Below are positions 1-7,540 of a stretch of 64,000 bases of DNA, piece after piece. The position numbers and the translations under genes are program-made. This stretch comes from a virus, in IMG/VR virus record IMGVR_UViG_3300043419_000459, positions 37,471 through 101,470 of that record, one strand, 5' to 3'. Every line of letters starts with the position of its first letter. Positions within the stretch are counted from its first letter, which is position 1. The notes beneath the pieces were generated by a model. The model had not been told where the DNA came from. It did no database searches and saw only the letters and a program-made list of their open reading frames with translations.

Positions 1-461
1 ATACAATCGTAATTCAATTCCACATATTCCGGCATTTGAATTTTGTATATTTCGTATTTTGGTTTAATGTTTCCACCTAGTGCGCTGAATCTATCGTATC
101 TATTATCTTTTGAATATTTTGTAATACCCGAATAAGATACATGTCGATTTAACATTGGCATGGTCTCATCTTTTGTAATAGATGTTCTTCGTATCATCAT
201 TATCGGTAATTGTATTTTACCCTTTGAATCTCTAAATACACCTTCTCTACGAGAACCATTCCATCTTTCTGAATTGCCATATACCACAGGAATTTTTAAT
301 GCAGTTCCATTATCATCCAAAGTGGGTAATGCAGTATCTTCCAAATATGACATCATAGCATAGTCGATATCAAACAAAGAAATACTTTGTTTTAAATCTC
401 CTTTTGTAGATTTTATTTCGTTTGCTCTATTATTATTTTGTCTTAGTGGATTTGTAGACAT
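1..461 (-). CDS. 15: Tail completion / sheath stabiliser protein (T4 gp15-like), partial at 3' end
   Basis: The reading frame starts at ATG 461 and stays open to base 1, so the C-terminus lies outside the window. The visible 153 residues are soluble and lack a signal peptide. The segment IPVVYGNSERW near residue 47, followed by KIQLPIMMIRR near residue 73, matches the pattern seen in gp15-type proteins, where a conserved V-P-hydrophobic-YG stretch precedes a 'QLPRM' strand. In T4, gp15 forms a hexameric ring that caps the contracted sheath and joins tail to neck. The position supports this: it is the third gene after two neck-like genes, as in T4 order 13-14-15, with only 1 nt between it and the preceding stop. 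Assignment rests on motif memory and synteny, not on an alignment. Confidence 0.6.
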   Translation of the reverse strand, partial: MSTNPLRQNNNRANEIKSTKGDLKQSISLFDIDYAMMSYLEDTALPTLDDNGTALKIPVVYGNSERWNGSRREGVFRDSKGKIQLPIMMIRRTSITKDETMPMLNRHVSYSGITKYSKDNRYDRFSALGGNIKPKYEIYKIQMPEYVELNYDC

Positions 462-462
462 A

Positions 463-930
463 TTATTTTATTCTTTCTTCTATGTTTAAATTAGATTTAC
501 TTACCATAAATGTAGAACATACGATACTCCAATTTCTATCACTATTTTCACCAGGTAAACCACCCACAAATTGAATTTCATTTGTATTATCTATTTCATA
601 ATAAGAGTTATCAAAATAGATTACATCACCAATTTCCGGATATATATTTCGTTCTTCACACAATAATCTATCAAATTTGAAAGTTATATTTTGTGTATTA
701 TCAGGACCAAATCCTTCATATTGAACATTTTCTGGCTCTTTATCTATCAATACAAATAATTCAACACCGGGATACCAAGTTTTGTTAGTGGATTCACCAT
801 AAATATTTACTTTGGTTTCATTTAAATTTACTTTAAATAATACGCAAGTATTTTCGATTACTTTGTCTACTAATTCTCTTGCAATACTTCTGAAGAGTTG
901 CAAGTCTCTCCCTAACATAAACTTTGGCAT
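463..930 (-). CDS. 14: Neck protein (T4 gp14-like)
   Basis: A 155-aa soluble protein. Residues 44-60 (IYGESTNKTWYPGVELF) followed by an acidic linker, and PEIGDVIYFDNSYYEI near residues 98-113, reproduce the two conserved blocks of gp14-type neck proteins: a YGES strand, and a 'PEVGD-h-h' strand ending in YYEI. T4 gp14 sits with gp13 at the head-tail junction and completes the filled head. The length is below T4 gp14 (256 aa), as is common in distant T4 relatives. It starts 1 nt after the stop of the gp13-like gene and ends 1 nt before the gp15-like start, so the three are almost certainly co-transcribed and probably translationally coupled. Confidence 0.6.
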   Translation of the reverse strand: MPKFMLGRDLQLFRSIARELVDKVIENTCVLFKVNLNETKVNIYGESTNKTWYPGVELFVLIDKEPENVQYEGFGPDNTQNITFKFDRLLCEERNIYPEIGDVIYFDNSYYEIDNTNEIQFVGGLPGENSDRNWSIVCSTFMVSKSNLNIEERIK

Positions 931-931
931 A

Positions 932-2143
932 TTATCCTACATATATTTTAAGTGGAACTTTTCTTAGCATTTCTTGTTGGTGAGTTGATTCATGTGCTTT
1001 ATTTTCCATCACCTTTATTCTACTCATCTCTTCCAAGTTTTCCCTCAATTGCGTAATAAGTGCGTCTTTCTCTACTTGTGCTTCTGCTCTCAATGCCCCA
1101 CCATCCAAAGTCACCTCACCATCTGGAATTGGAATTGAATTATATTTTTCTCTAATTGCACCCAATAATTCTTTTGCAAGTGCAAGGGTGTATTTTCTAA
1201 TCCATTGTTTACCTACTTCATTTATATTTGAATATTGAATAAAATCGTATGGAATGTCGGAATAGTCGGAAAGTGAATCGGATTGAACGGTTTGAGAATC
1301 GTGTTCAAATTCATCTCTATTCATATATTCAAAATATACCTTCTTAAACGTACTGTCTGTTGGAACTGGAAATATTTCCAATTTATTATCTACGATATTA
1401 AATGTATGTGCCGATTTTCTGATGTGGTCATTGAATTCAATCTGTTGCATTCTCAATACATCTTCATAAAGTGGCATCATTAAGAATTGTGCTGCAGGTG
1501 AATAGTTACCAAATCCCAATTCGGAAATTAAATTTAAAGTTCCCTGTGCACCAACTGAATACGGGTCAAAGAATCTTGTAATAGCGGGTATTGCTTCGTG
1601 ATATACTCTTGTTACATCAATTGTTGATGTTGCATAGTCTAATGAAGATGATATTGTATTTCCGGTTTTAACATCAATTCCCTGATTTATTAAATCGTAT
1701 ATTTGAACCGATGCCGTCAAATTAACATATGCTTTTTTAATTGCAGTAGAACCACCGACACCTGCCAAAGTTCCATATTGTTGAGACATACGAACAGTTG
1801 TTGGTAAAAATGAACCATCTACAAGCGTTTGTGAATAGTTTGCAACTTTACCTTTTGGTTGTCCTCTGAGGATATCTAAATTATTTCTAAGATTGAATTG
1901 GTTAACTTGTGCAGAATATTCTGATACCGATTCTTCAAAACATGCCCAAATTTGTTGATTATCTAATTCAATATTAACAATGGGATATCCCAATCTTTTT
2001 GCTACCCAAACTGAAGTTTTAGGTGCGTCATTTTTAAAATCAACATCATTATCATATATTCCAAATGGAGTTGCGGTTGCCGTTACTACCGAAGATGAAA
2101 ATTCTGCTGCCGTTGCACCTGACCAATATGTATTTACAGACAT
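932..2143 (-). CDS. 13: Neck protein (T4 gp13-like), extended form
   Basis: A 403-aa soluble protein. The segment VAKRLGYPIVNIELDNQQIW near residues 48-67 and the following CFEESVSEYSAQVN resemble the N-terminal core of gp13-like head-completion proteins, in which an 'RLGxPxxxVEL' helix-strand unit is followed by an 'F-E-x-A-x-x-EY' helix. This is known from cyanophage-type and far-T4 neck proteins. The long hydrophilic C-terminal part ends in a charged helix (LRENLEEMSRIKVMENKAHE). It is first of three neck/tail-completion genes and is preceded by an exact copy of the promoter-like motif at 2169-2177. T4 gp13 is about 309 aa, so this one is longer. The exact gp13 versus other adaptor assignment is uncertain. 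Confidence 0.6.
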   Translation of the reverse strand: MSVNTYWSGATAAEFSSSVVTATATPFGIYDNDVDFKNDAPKTSVWVAKRLGYPIVNIELDNQQIWACFEESVSEYSAQVNQFNLRNNLDILRGQPKGKVANYSQTLVDGSFLPTTVRMSQQYGTLAGVGGSTAIKKAYVNLTASVQIYDLINQGIDVKTGNTISSSLDYATSTIDVTRVYHEAIPAITRFFDPYSVGAQGTLNLISELGFGNYSPAAQFLMMPLYEDVLRMQQIEFNDHIRKSAHTFNIVDNKLEIFPVPTDSTFKKVYFEYMNRDEFEHDSQTVQSDSLSDYSDIPYDFIQYSNINEVGKQWIRKYTLALAKELLGAIREKYNSIPIPDGEVTLDGGALRAEAQVEKDALITQLRENLEEMSRIKVMENKAHESTHQQEMLRKVPLKIYVG

Positions 2144-2168
2144 TACTTAAAGTTTATAGTTTTACTAC

Positions 2169-2177
2169 TATAAATAT
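2169..2177 (-). promoter_or_regulatory. Promoter-like motif ATATTTATA (coding strand) for the neck gene cluster
   Basis: Exact 9-mer TATAAATAT on the plus strand, so ATATTTATA on the coding strand, 25 nt before the start codon at 2143. It is one of eight exact minus-coding copies placed in short gaps before genes in this window. Function is inferred from position and recurrence. Confidence 0.5.
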
Positions 2178-2195
2178 AAGAATAAAAAAAGAATC

Positions 2196-3419
2196 TTATC
2201 TAACTTGGTTTATTGTTACAATGATAGATGGTGATGCAGGAATATTTCCTGTTGCTGCAATATATTCATAAGTTGTATCACTCCTTTGTGATTGATATGC
2301 TATTTCAAAATAATCACCCACATTTGTCGTAGATTCCCATAAATTTAATGCTACTACTTTTTTAGTGTTTGAAGGAATTGTAACATATGTTGCACTATTT
2401 GGTATATTCACACCATTTCTTTTTAACCAAACTGCTAAATCGGCGGATTGTGAACCTTGAACTATTTGAATACTAAATTGAATATTATATAAAGCAGGTC
2501 TATCACAAACTATATGAGAACCACTTTGAATTGTAATTGCATTTACACCCAAAGTGTTATTAAATGTAAATGAACCACTTTGATTTGCACTTCCACTTTG
2601 AGTTTGTGTTGAATAAAATCCACCAGCTGCAAAAATAGCTGGTAATGCTGATGCATATGTTGTATGAAATAACTCACCCGTTGTTTGGTCATATGATACT
2701 AATGCTGAACCCGTATTTTGATAAAATAAACTACTACTTTCAATATAAAATGCTCCACTAATTTTATTTGTTCCTCTGAATGTAGTTGAACCACTTACAT
2801 CTAATGTTCCACTCATTATAGTATTTCCTAATAAAATATTGTTTCCGATTTGAGTTGTTGAACCACTTACTAAAAATGAACCCGTAATAGTTTGATTTCC
2901 TATGAATGTATTAGAACCGGTTGTTGCAAAATCTCCGTAGTTTTTAATTTGTGCAGATGAACTTAGAATACTTCTACCAGTTGTTTCGTAACTACCACTA
3001 ACAAAACCAAATGCAGTTATTTGTGCAGATGAACTTACTACACCATTAGTTGCATTTATTTGTCCATTGATACCACCAATTACATTAAGTGAACCGGTAA
3101 TATAAACCGAACCAGTAAATGTGTGAGTATCTCCTTCATCTAATCCAAAATTAGTAGATGCAGTAAAGTGATTTACCGATGATGTTGTTACTATGAATTG
3201 ATTTGCAATAATATCACCATCAATATTTAAATTTCCAAATATAATTTGCCCACCATCAAATATGTTTGAACCAGTTGTTGCAAATTGTCCCGCCGATATA
3301 TATCCCATCATACCATCCTCCTGCTTTATAACAACTTCATCAGTAGATTCTAATGTATAAATTTTTGTATATTCTTTTGCAGTTTCTTCTCTATGATATT
3401 GTTTTTCCGGATATGCCAT
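2196..3419 (-). CDS. Virion fibre / decoration protein with beta-repeats and C-terminal jelly-roll-like domain
   Basis: A 407-aa protein rich in Ser, Thr, Gly and Ile. Residues about 45-245 are short irregular beta-repeats (FATTGSN-h-F occurs twice; TGSFLVSGST, SGTLDVSGST, SSSAQI recur), typical of phage fibre shafts with 'T-G-S-x-x-h-x-G' turns. Residues about 285-407 (from QSGSANQSGSFTF to VTINQVR) have alternating beta strands resembling a C1q/TNF-like or similar jelly-roll trimeric tip. It lies between major capsid and neck genes, so a head fibre, whisker-like or neck fibre is plausible. It has its own terminator and promoter-like motif upstream, uncoupling it from the capsid gene. The specific role is inference. 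Confidence 0.6.
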   Translation of the reverse strand: MAYPEKQYHREETAKEYTKIYTLESTDEVVIKQEDGMMGYISAGQFATTGSNIFDGGQIIFGNLNIDGDIIANQFIVTTSSVNHFTASTNFGLDEGDTHTFTGSVYITGSLNVIGGINGQINATNGVVSSSAQITAFGFVSGSYETTGRSILSSSAQIKNYGDFATTGSNTFIGNQTITGSFLVSGSTTQIGNNILLGNTIMSGTLDVSGSTTFRGTNKISGAFYIESSSLFYQNTGSALVSYDQTTGELFHTTYASALPAIFAAGGFYSTQTQSGSANQSGSFTFNNTLGVNAITIQSGSHIVCDRPALYNIQFSIQIVQGSQSADLAVWLKRNGVNIPNSATYVTIPSNTKKVVALNLWESTTNVGDYFEIAYQSQRSDTTYEYIAATGNIPASPSIIVTINQVR

Positions 3420-3433
3420 TTGATGTAATTTCT

Positions 3434-3442
3434 AATAAATAT
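3434..3442 (-). promoter_or_regulatory. Promoter-like motif variant ATATTTATT before the fibre gene
   Basis: AATAAATAT on the plus strand differs from the window consensus at one end base. It lies 14 nt before the start at 3419 and immediately downstream, in the transcription direction, of a strong terminator hairpin at 3450-3483. A fresh start of transcription is therefore expected here. Confidence 0.4.
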
Positions 3443-3449
3443 ACAAAAT

Positions 3450-3483
3450 AAAAAAGGGAAAGTATTTCTACTTTCCCTTTTTC
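3450..3483 (-). terminator. Intrinsic terminator after the major capsid gene
   Basis: A perfect 9-bp stem GGGAAAGTA (3456-3464) / TACTTTCCC (3469-3477) has a 4-nt loop. It is flanked by an A-run (3450-3455) and a T-run (3478-3482). On the minus strand it reads as a hairpin followed by a U-run, 40 nt after the capsid stop. Symmetry makes it potentially bidirectional. Confidence 0.88.
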
Positions 3484-3522
3484 TATATTTTTAGTTTTTA
3501 ACTACTAAAATCTACTCAAAGA

Positions 3523-5136
3523 TTATAAAGTGTTTAAACCATCAACGATAATCTTACCGTAGAACTCTGGTCTTACGATTTTCTTAGCGTATCTAGTCAT
3601 AACACCTCTTCTTGGAGTGAAGTTAGTTGGGTCATAAACTAATGGAGTCATAATCAATGGTACATATGGTGCGTAAACTGCTCCTGTTTCGAAGAAGTTA
3701 GAACCTTTGAAGCCCATTAAGATAACGTTCTCTGTCATATATGGGTTTTTATAAACGTCATATCTGTTAGAGATTGAACCGATGTTAGTTACACCTGCTG
3801 CAAAAGATAAAGCGTCTTTACCTGGGTTAGCAGAGAAACCATTCATTGATTCTAAAATAGTTGCAACGTTTGGAGATACTACTACGAAGTTAGCACCACC
3901 TCTCATTGTTAACTGATGAATCTTGTTAGAAACTTTTTGTAATTTAATACCCAAAGTTTGATACCAAGTACTCTTTGTATAAGCTGATGCTGCCGCTGCT
4001 GATGAATCAATTGAGAATCCGTTTCCGTTCCAATCGTATCCTACTTTAGAAGACCAGTATTCAGTTGTGAAAGCATTTTGTTGTAACATTTCTAAGATTT
4101 CTAAGTCGATTTCTAAAGAGATGTACTCAGACAACATTTGAGTTAACTCAGCTTCAGCGTCTACACTATGGTATGCGTTTAAGTCTTGAGCTAATTCTGG
4201 AGTCCAAATTGCTTTTAATTTTCTTGTCTTAGCAACAATTGGTTCAGATTTCAATTCTAATTCGATTTCTGGAATTGCTAAGTCAGAACCTCTATCTTCA
4301 AAATCACCTCTTGAGATATCAGTTGGTTGTGCGTGGTATGCTAAAGATACACCAACATTCGCTAAGTTTGATAAACCTGTTGCAGCTACTACGAACTCAA
4401 CATTTGAACCATTCTTAGTTGTGTATTGAGGGAAATATCCAGTTACAGAACCAGTCAATAAAGTTGGTTCGAAAGCTCTTACACCATTGAAATCAGCGTC
4501 AGCTGGTAATGCAACTACAACTTTCTTCAAAGTGTTACCTGCAAAAGATGCAGAAACTGAACCTGAAGATAAATCGTAATCAATATCTGCTAAAGATGCA
4601 GAAGCAAAAGTTGCAGTAATTGCTGCAGTTTTGTTATTGATTGTGTATCCAAATCTACCTGCACCATATAAACCACCTTCTGCTACTTGAGTAGAACCTA
4701 ATTTGTTACCTGCTGGAGATAAAGAATCTTTACCAAATTCACCACCATTACCGAATAATGAATTGTTTTGGAAAGACGGATTACCTGCTACATCGGTACC
4801 ATATTTAAAGTCCATATAGAAGATAAGACCTGAAGGTAGGTTCATTGGTTGTACAGAAACGAATTCTTTAGAAGCAATGCTTCCGAATACTCTTCTTACC
4901 AATGGTAACGCTACACCAGCCCACTCTTCAGAACCTGCAGATGTACCTGTTCTTGTAGCTTCATCTAATAATTGTTTTGCTTGGTTTTCTAACATTACTG
5001 CCATACCATGCTTTGCTGTTTCAGAACCTGCGTTCTCTAACAAGCCTGTTTTTTCCCACTTAGCTTTCAAACCTCTTGTTTGCTCAAGCATTACTGATTG
5101 AGGGTTTGCGCCAGTCATAATTTGTTTTAAGTCCAT
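3523..5136 (-). CDS. 23: Major capsid protein (T4 gp23-like)
   Basis: A 537-aa protein of the size of T4 gp23 (521 aa), directly following protease and scaffold genes as in T4. The N-terminus (residues 1-60) is a hydrophilic helical segment likely removed by the gp21-type protease. Then come SEEWAGVALPLVRRVFGSI (about 69-87) and VQPMNLPSGLIFYMDFKYG (about 95-113), the hallmark start of gp23 proteins, where 'VQPM-x-x-P-x-G-h-h-F' is strongly conserved. The C-terminal part includes KLKAIWTPELAQDLNAYH (about 309-326) and YAPYVPLIMTPLVYDPTNFTPRRG (from about 488), also typical of the HK97-fold T4 capsid family. There is no Shine-Dalgarno sequence; the leader is A-rich. A strong terminator follows. 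This is the most secure call in the head module. Confidence 0.95.
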   Translation of the reverse strand: MDLKQIMTGANPQSVMLEQTRGLKAKWEKTGLLENAGSETAKHGMAVMLENQAKQLLDEATRTGTSAGSEEWAGVALPLVRRVFGSIASKEFVSVQPMNLPSGLIFYMDFKYGTDVAGNPSFQNNSLFGNGGEFGKDSLSPAGNKLGSTQVAEGGLYGAGRFGYTINNKTAAITATFASASLADIDYDLSSGSVSASFAGNTLKKVVVALPADADFNGVRAFEPTLLTGSVTGYFPQYTTKNGSNVEFVVAATGLSNLANVGVSLAYHAQPTDISRGDFEDRGSDLAIPEIELELKSEPIVAKTRKLKAIWTPELAQDLNAYHSVDAEAELTQMLSEYISLEIDLEILEMLQQNAFTTEYWSSKVGYDWNGNGFSIDSSAAAASAYTKSTWYQTLGIKLQKVSNKIHQLTMRGGANFVVVSPNVATILESMNGFSANPGKDALSFAAGVTNIGSISNRYDVYKNPYMTENVILMGFKGSNFFETGAVYAPYVPLIMTPLVYDPTNFTPRRGVMTRYAKKIVRPEFYGKIIVDGLNTL

Positions 5137-5159
5137 TTTTAATGAATTTATTTGTTAAT

Positions 5160-6371
5160 TTATTTAATAATACCTGCTAATTTCTTAAATCTGTCGGAGA
5201 AATTTGTAGATTCAGCAATTACTTGCTTAGCTGCTGCAGGCTTAGTTGATTTTGTTACTTTGCTTGCAATACCTTCAGAAATAGATTTTTTAGTAGATTT
5301 GTTAGATGTGTATTTGAAATTCTCTGCTAATGTAGAGTATACCAATTTCACTTCTCTAACTGAATTTGTTCTATCTAAAGTTTCAATCACTTTCACTTTT
5401 TGTTCGTTAGTCATGTTGTGTGCTCTAAATAATTTGTTTGCGAATAATAACTTAGCGTTTAATAAGTTTACTTCGTTGATAGTTTTTTGAAGAGATTTGA
5501 TAGTTTTGTAAGCTTCGTTAAGTTCTTTTTCTTTTTCTTCCTTATCTTCTTCTTCTTTAACTACATCTTCATCATCTTTCATGTCCTTTTCCATTTCACG
5601 AAGAATTTCTTCTAAGTCGATTACATCGTCTTTTTTCTCATCATCAGCTTCTTCGTTAGTAGCTTCTTTTTCCTTATCGGTTTCGTCAGCTTCTTCGTTT
5701 TTAGCTTCTTTTTCATCATCACCATCTTCAGCTTCATACATAGATGATTCTTCTTCGTCAGAATCTTCACCTTCTAATTGAGCTTCTAATTCTCTGATGA
5801 TTGCTTCTAAGTCCATATCATCTTTCGACTCTTCGTCATCAGAATCCATATCCATAGAATCTTCAGAATCCATATCCATGTCATCCATGTCCATTTCTTC
5901 GTCATCTCCCATTTCTTCTTCAGAATCTTCTCCTTCTAATTCTGCCAATCTAGCTTTCAATTCTGCAATTTCTGCATCTTTGTCATCTTTTTTGTCAGCA
6001 AAAGGATTTTCTTCTTCAGAAATGTCTGCTACTTTCTTATAGTCAGTACCAGCTTGTTCAGGTTTACCACTATCTTGCTTTACACCAACTGATAAATCAG
6101 TCATTGCATCTAAGTTTGGTTGTGCACCTGGAGTCTCAGCGTATCCTGCGTCTACTTTAGACCCGATACCTGTTGAATCTAACTCTTCATTTTTCATTTC
6201 ATCATCTTTAACTTCTTGTTCTTCTGCTTCTGCTCTCATTTTTTGAGACAAAATAGATTGAAGTCTAGGAGTGAAAGCTTCTTCAAGAGCGATTTTTGCG
6301 TTTGCTAAAGCTGTTTCTTTAACTGCTTTGGCATCAGCGATTGCTTCTTTCAATAATTTTGAATTTGCCAT
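5160..6371 (-). CDS. 22: Prohead core scaffolding protein (T4 gp22-like), highly acidic
   Basis: A 403-aa protein lying directly upstream of the major capsid gene, the T4 position of gp22. Residues 1-50 form a helix rich in Ala, Lys and Glu. Residues about 110-275 are low-complexity acidic sequence (runs of Glu/Asp with Met and Ser) expected of a disordered core protein. The C-terminal 110 residues (LLNAKLLFANKLFRAHNMTN, then NSVREVKLVYSTLAENFK) match the helical C-terminal module seen in gp22 proteins of cyanophage and far-T4 groups. It assembles the prohead core and is degraded by the gp21 protease. The acidic block is longer than in T4 gp22 (269 aa). A 184-nt untranslated stretch precedes it, unusual in this compact genome. 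Confidence 0.85.
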   Translation of the reverse strand: MANSKLLKEAIADAKAVKETALANAKIALEEAFTPRLQSILSQKMRAEAEEQEVKDDEMKNEELDSTGIGSKVDAGYAETPGAQPNLDAMTDLSVGVKQDSGKPEQAGTDYKKVADISEEENPFADKKDDKDAEIAELKARLAELEGEDSEEEMGDDEEMDMDDMDMDSEDSMDMDSDDEESKDDMDLEAIIRELEAQLEGEDSDEEESSMYEAEDGDDEKEAKNEEADETDKEKEATNEEADDEKKDDVIDLEEILREMEKDMKDDEDVVKEEEDKEEKEKELNEAYKTIKSLQKTINEVNLLNAKLLFANKLFRAHNMTNEQKVKVIETLDRTNSVREVKLVYSTLAENFKYTSNKSTKKSISEGIASKVTKSTKPAAAKQVIAESTNFSDRFKKLAGIIK

Positions 6372-6537
6372 CTTTTTTCCTTAAATTTTGTTGTGAAGTT
6401 ATTCTTGTAGGGAACTCCAATGTAATTATGTTGATTGTTCGGTCACACCTTATAGAGAAGGGTATTCATTAATCAACTATGTCTTATAATCTCATAATAA
6501 AAATGAGATATTTGATAATATATATCTAAATTTTTTA
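6372..6537 (-). promoter_or_regulatory. Structured leader and possible promoter of the scaffold-capsid operon
   Basis: A non-coding gap between bS21 and the scaffold gene, in a genome where most gaps are under 30 nt. A long-range inverted repeat GTTGATT (6430-6436) / AATCAAC (6471-6477) encloses a smaller stem ACCTT/AAGGGT (6447-6451 / 6458-6463, one G-T pair). A second 7-bp stem ATCTCAT/ATGAGAT lies at 6489-6495 / 6503-6509. AATATATAT at 6517-6525 is a two-mismatch relative of the window promoter motif. No open frame of note is present. A regulated 5' UTR is plausible; no known riboswitch class was recognised. Confidence 0.4.
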
Positions 6538-6555
6538 GAAAACTAAAGAAAACTA
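6538..6555 (+). repeat. Two phased GAAAACTA direct repeats (candidate operator)
   Basis: GAAAACTA occurs at 6538-6545 and 6548-6555, exactly 10 bp apart. The 16-mer AAACTAAAGAAAACTA at 6540-6555 is identical to 49831-49846 in front of the ribbon-helix-helix gene. It ends at the stop codon of bS21 and lies upstream of the scaffold-capsid leader. Protein binding is inference. Confidence 0.4.
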
Positions 6556-6732
6556 CTAAAATAGTTTGTTTTTTCTTATAGTTTCTTCTTTTTGTAAACG
6601 TTTTCTTACCGAAGGCTTAGTAAAATTTTTTCTATCCCTAAGTTCTTCTATTTGTTTTGTGGCCTGAACTTTCTTTTTATATTCCTTTAATGCCCACTCT
6701 ATGTTTCCGTTTTTAACACTAACTATTAACAT
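6556..6732 (-). CDS. rpsU: Ribosomal protein bS21, phage-encoded
   Basis: A 58-aa basic protein read from ATG 6732 to TAG 6556. The order of features matches bS21: a short N-terminal strand (MLIVSVKNG), a helix IEWALKEYKKKVQATKQIEE, then LRDRKNFTKPSVRKRLQKEE, whose central 'R-x-F-x-KPS-x-R-R/K-x' block is the family signature. The basic tail is ETIRKNKLF. Length and sequence are close to Bacteroidota bS21. In bacteria bS21 sits at the 30S platform by the 3' end of 16S rRNA and influences mRNA binding. The gene lies 4 nt after a ferritin-like gene inside the head module and precedes the scaffold gene. It lacks a Shine-Dalgarno sequence. Phage-borne bS21 genes are known in other large phages; incorporation into host ribosomes here is inferred. 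Confidence 0.9.
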   Translation of the reverse strand: MLIVSVKNGNIEWALKEYKKKVQATKQIEELRDRKNFTKPSVRKRLQKEETIRKNKLF

Positions 6733-6736
6733 TCTT

Positions 6737-7108
6737 CTATTGTAAATTAACCAATTTGTATTTTGTTGAGTATAGTAAAGTTACAATCGTATCTATATCG
6801 TTTTGTAACCAACTCATTTGTAATTTTTCTTCTTGTCTTAATTTTGTAACTGCTACAATCAATTTATCAAAATATGCAATTACATTTTTAATATCATTAT
6901 TTGTATCCAAACCACTAACAGGTTGTAATTTAATTAAACCATATTGTCCTTGATATGCTTCAACTAATCCGTCCAATATTCCACCAATTGAATCGTAATA
7001 ATTTCCCAATGCCAAATGTGCAGATAGTGCACCTATACCTTTAACTCCTAAATGAAATGAATGCGCCTGCGTTCTACTATGTAATAATAATGATGCTAAT
7101 TGTTCCAT
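6737..7108 (-). CDS. Small helical protein, Dps/ferritin-like fold suspected
   Basis: A 123-aa all-helical protein. LLLHSRTQAHSFHLGVKGIG (7-26), SAHLALGNYYDSIGGILDGL (29-48) and VEAYQGQYG (49-57) resemble the first two helices of a phage protein family related to Dps/ferritin-like four-helix bundles, where 'H-x-x-x-H' and 'H-x-AL-x-x-YYD' residues occur. Whether metal is bound is not clear, because a full ferroxidase set is not evident. It is the first of three small genes sitting between the surface-repeat pair and bS21, coupled with no gap to the 142-aa gene upstream. The function in the phage is unknown; a structural or scaffold-associated role is equally possible. Confidence 0.45.
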   Translation of the reverse strand: MEQLASLLLHSRTQAHSFHLGVKGIGALSAHLALGNYYDSIGGILDGLVEAYQGQYGLIKLQPVSGLDTNNDIKNVIAYFDKLIVAVTKLRQEEKLQMSWLQNDIDTIVTLLYSTKYKLVNLQ

Positions 7109-7537
7109 TTATTTGCAAGTTTTACATTCTTGTAATCCCAATCTTTGTTTCATTACTTCTTCGGATAAATCCGCTATCTCAAAGTATCTACCCAATACGT
7201 GACCCATATCTTCATAAAGTGCTTCCAATCTTTGTTGTTGAGATTGAGCTTCTACTGCTTCTTTTTCGAATGCGGTTTGTAATTTCTTTAACTCACTCAT
7301 ATTTCTTTTAATAGTCACTCTATCAAACCAATCACCACCTTCTCTCAAAGTATATTCTTGTGCAGCGTCTGCGATTCCACCCAATGTTTCTGCGATTTGC
7401 ATAATATCGGATTTTCTACTCATACCTTCTCTATGTTGGTTATAAGTTGAAATAATTTCTAAAAAGTGTTTTTTCAATTCCGTTGGTAATTGTTCAAACT
7501 CTTCGGTTTCTTTTAATAAATCTCTTAACTTTAACAT
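7109..7537 (-). CDS. Hypothetical helical protein in the head module
   Basis: A 142-aa protein I do not recognise. It is hydrophilic and mainly helical. Residues about 80-125 (NMSELKKLQTAFEKEAVEAQ and on) suggest a coiled coil, and it ends in CKTCK, a lone CxxC pair. There is no signal peptide or membrane segment. It abuts the ferritin-like gene (stop directly before its start) and follows an 83-aa gene by 3 nt, so the three are one transcription unit. The location between capsid protease and scaffold suggests a minor head or core component, but this is only positional. Confidence 0.55.
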   Translation of the reverse strand: MLKLRDLLKETEEFEQLPTELKKHFLEIISTYNQHREGMSRKSDIMQIAETLGGIADAAQEYTLREGGDWFDRVTIKRNMSELKKLQTAFEKEAVEAQSQQQRLEALYEDMGHVLGRYFEIADLSEEVMKQRLGLQECKTCK

Positions 7538-7540
7538 ATA

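Noticed and set aside
3500-3511. 12-mer AACTACTAAAAT also found at 6551-6562
   Set aside because: Short and low-complexity; no consistent placement relative to genes.
5581-6042. Ser-rich plus-strand open frames
   Set aside because: They are antisense to the acidic Glu/Asp runs of the scaffold gene, whose complement reads as Ser/Phe codons; composition explains them.
6489-6509. A 7-bp hairpin in the scaffold leader as a terminator
   Set aside because: The stem is AT-rich and there is no U-run after it in either direction; it was kept only as part of the leader structure.
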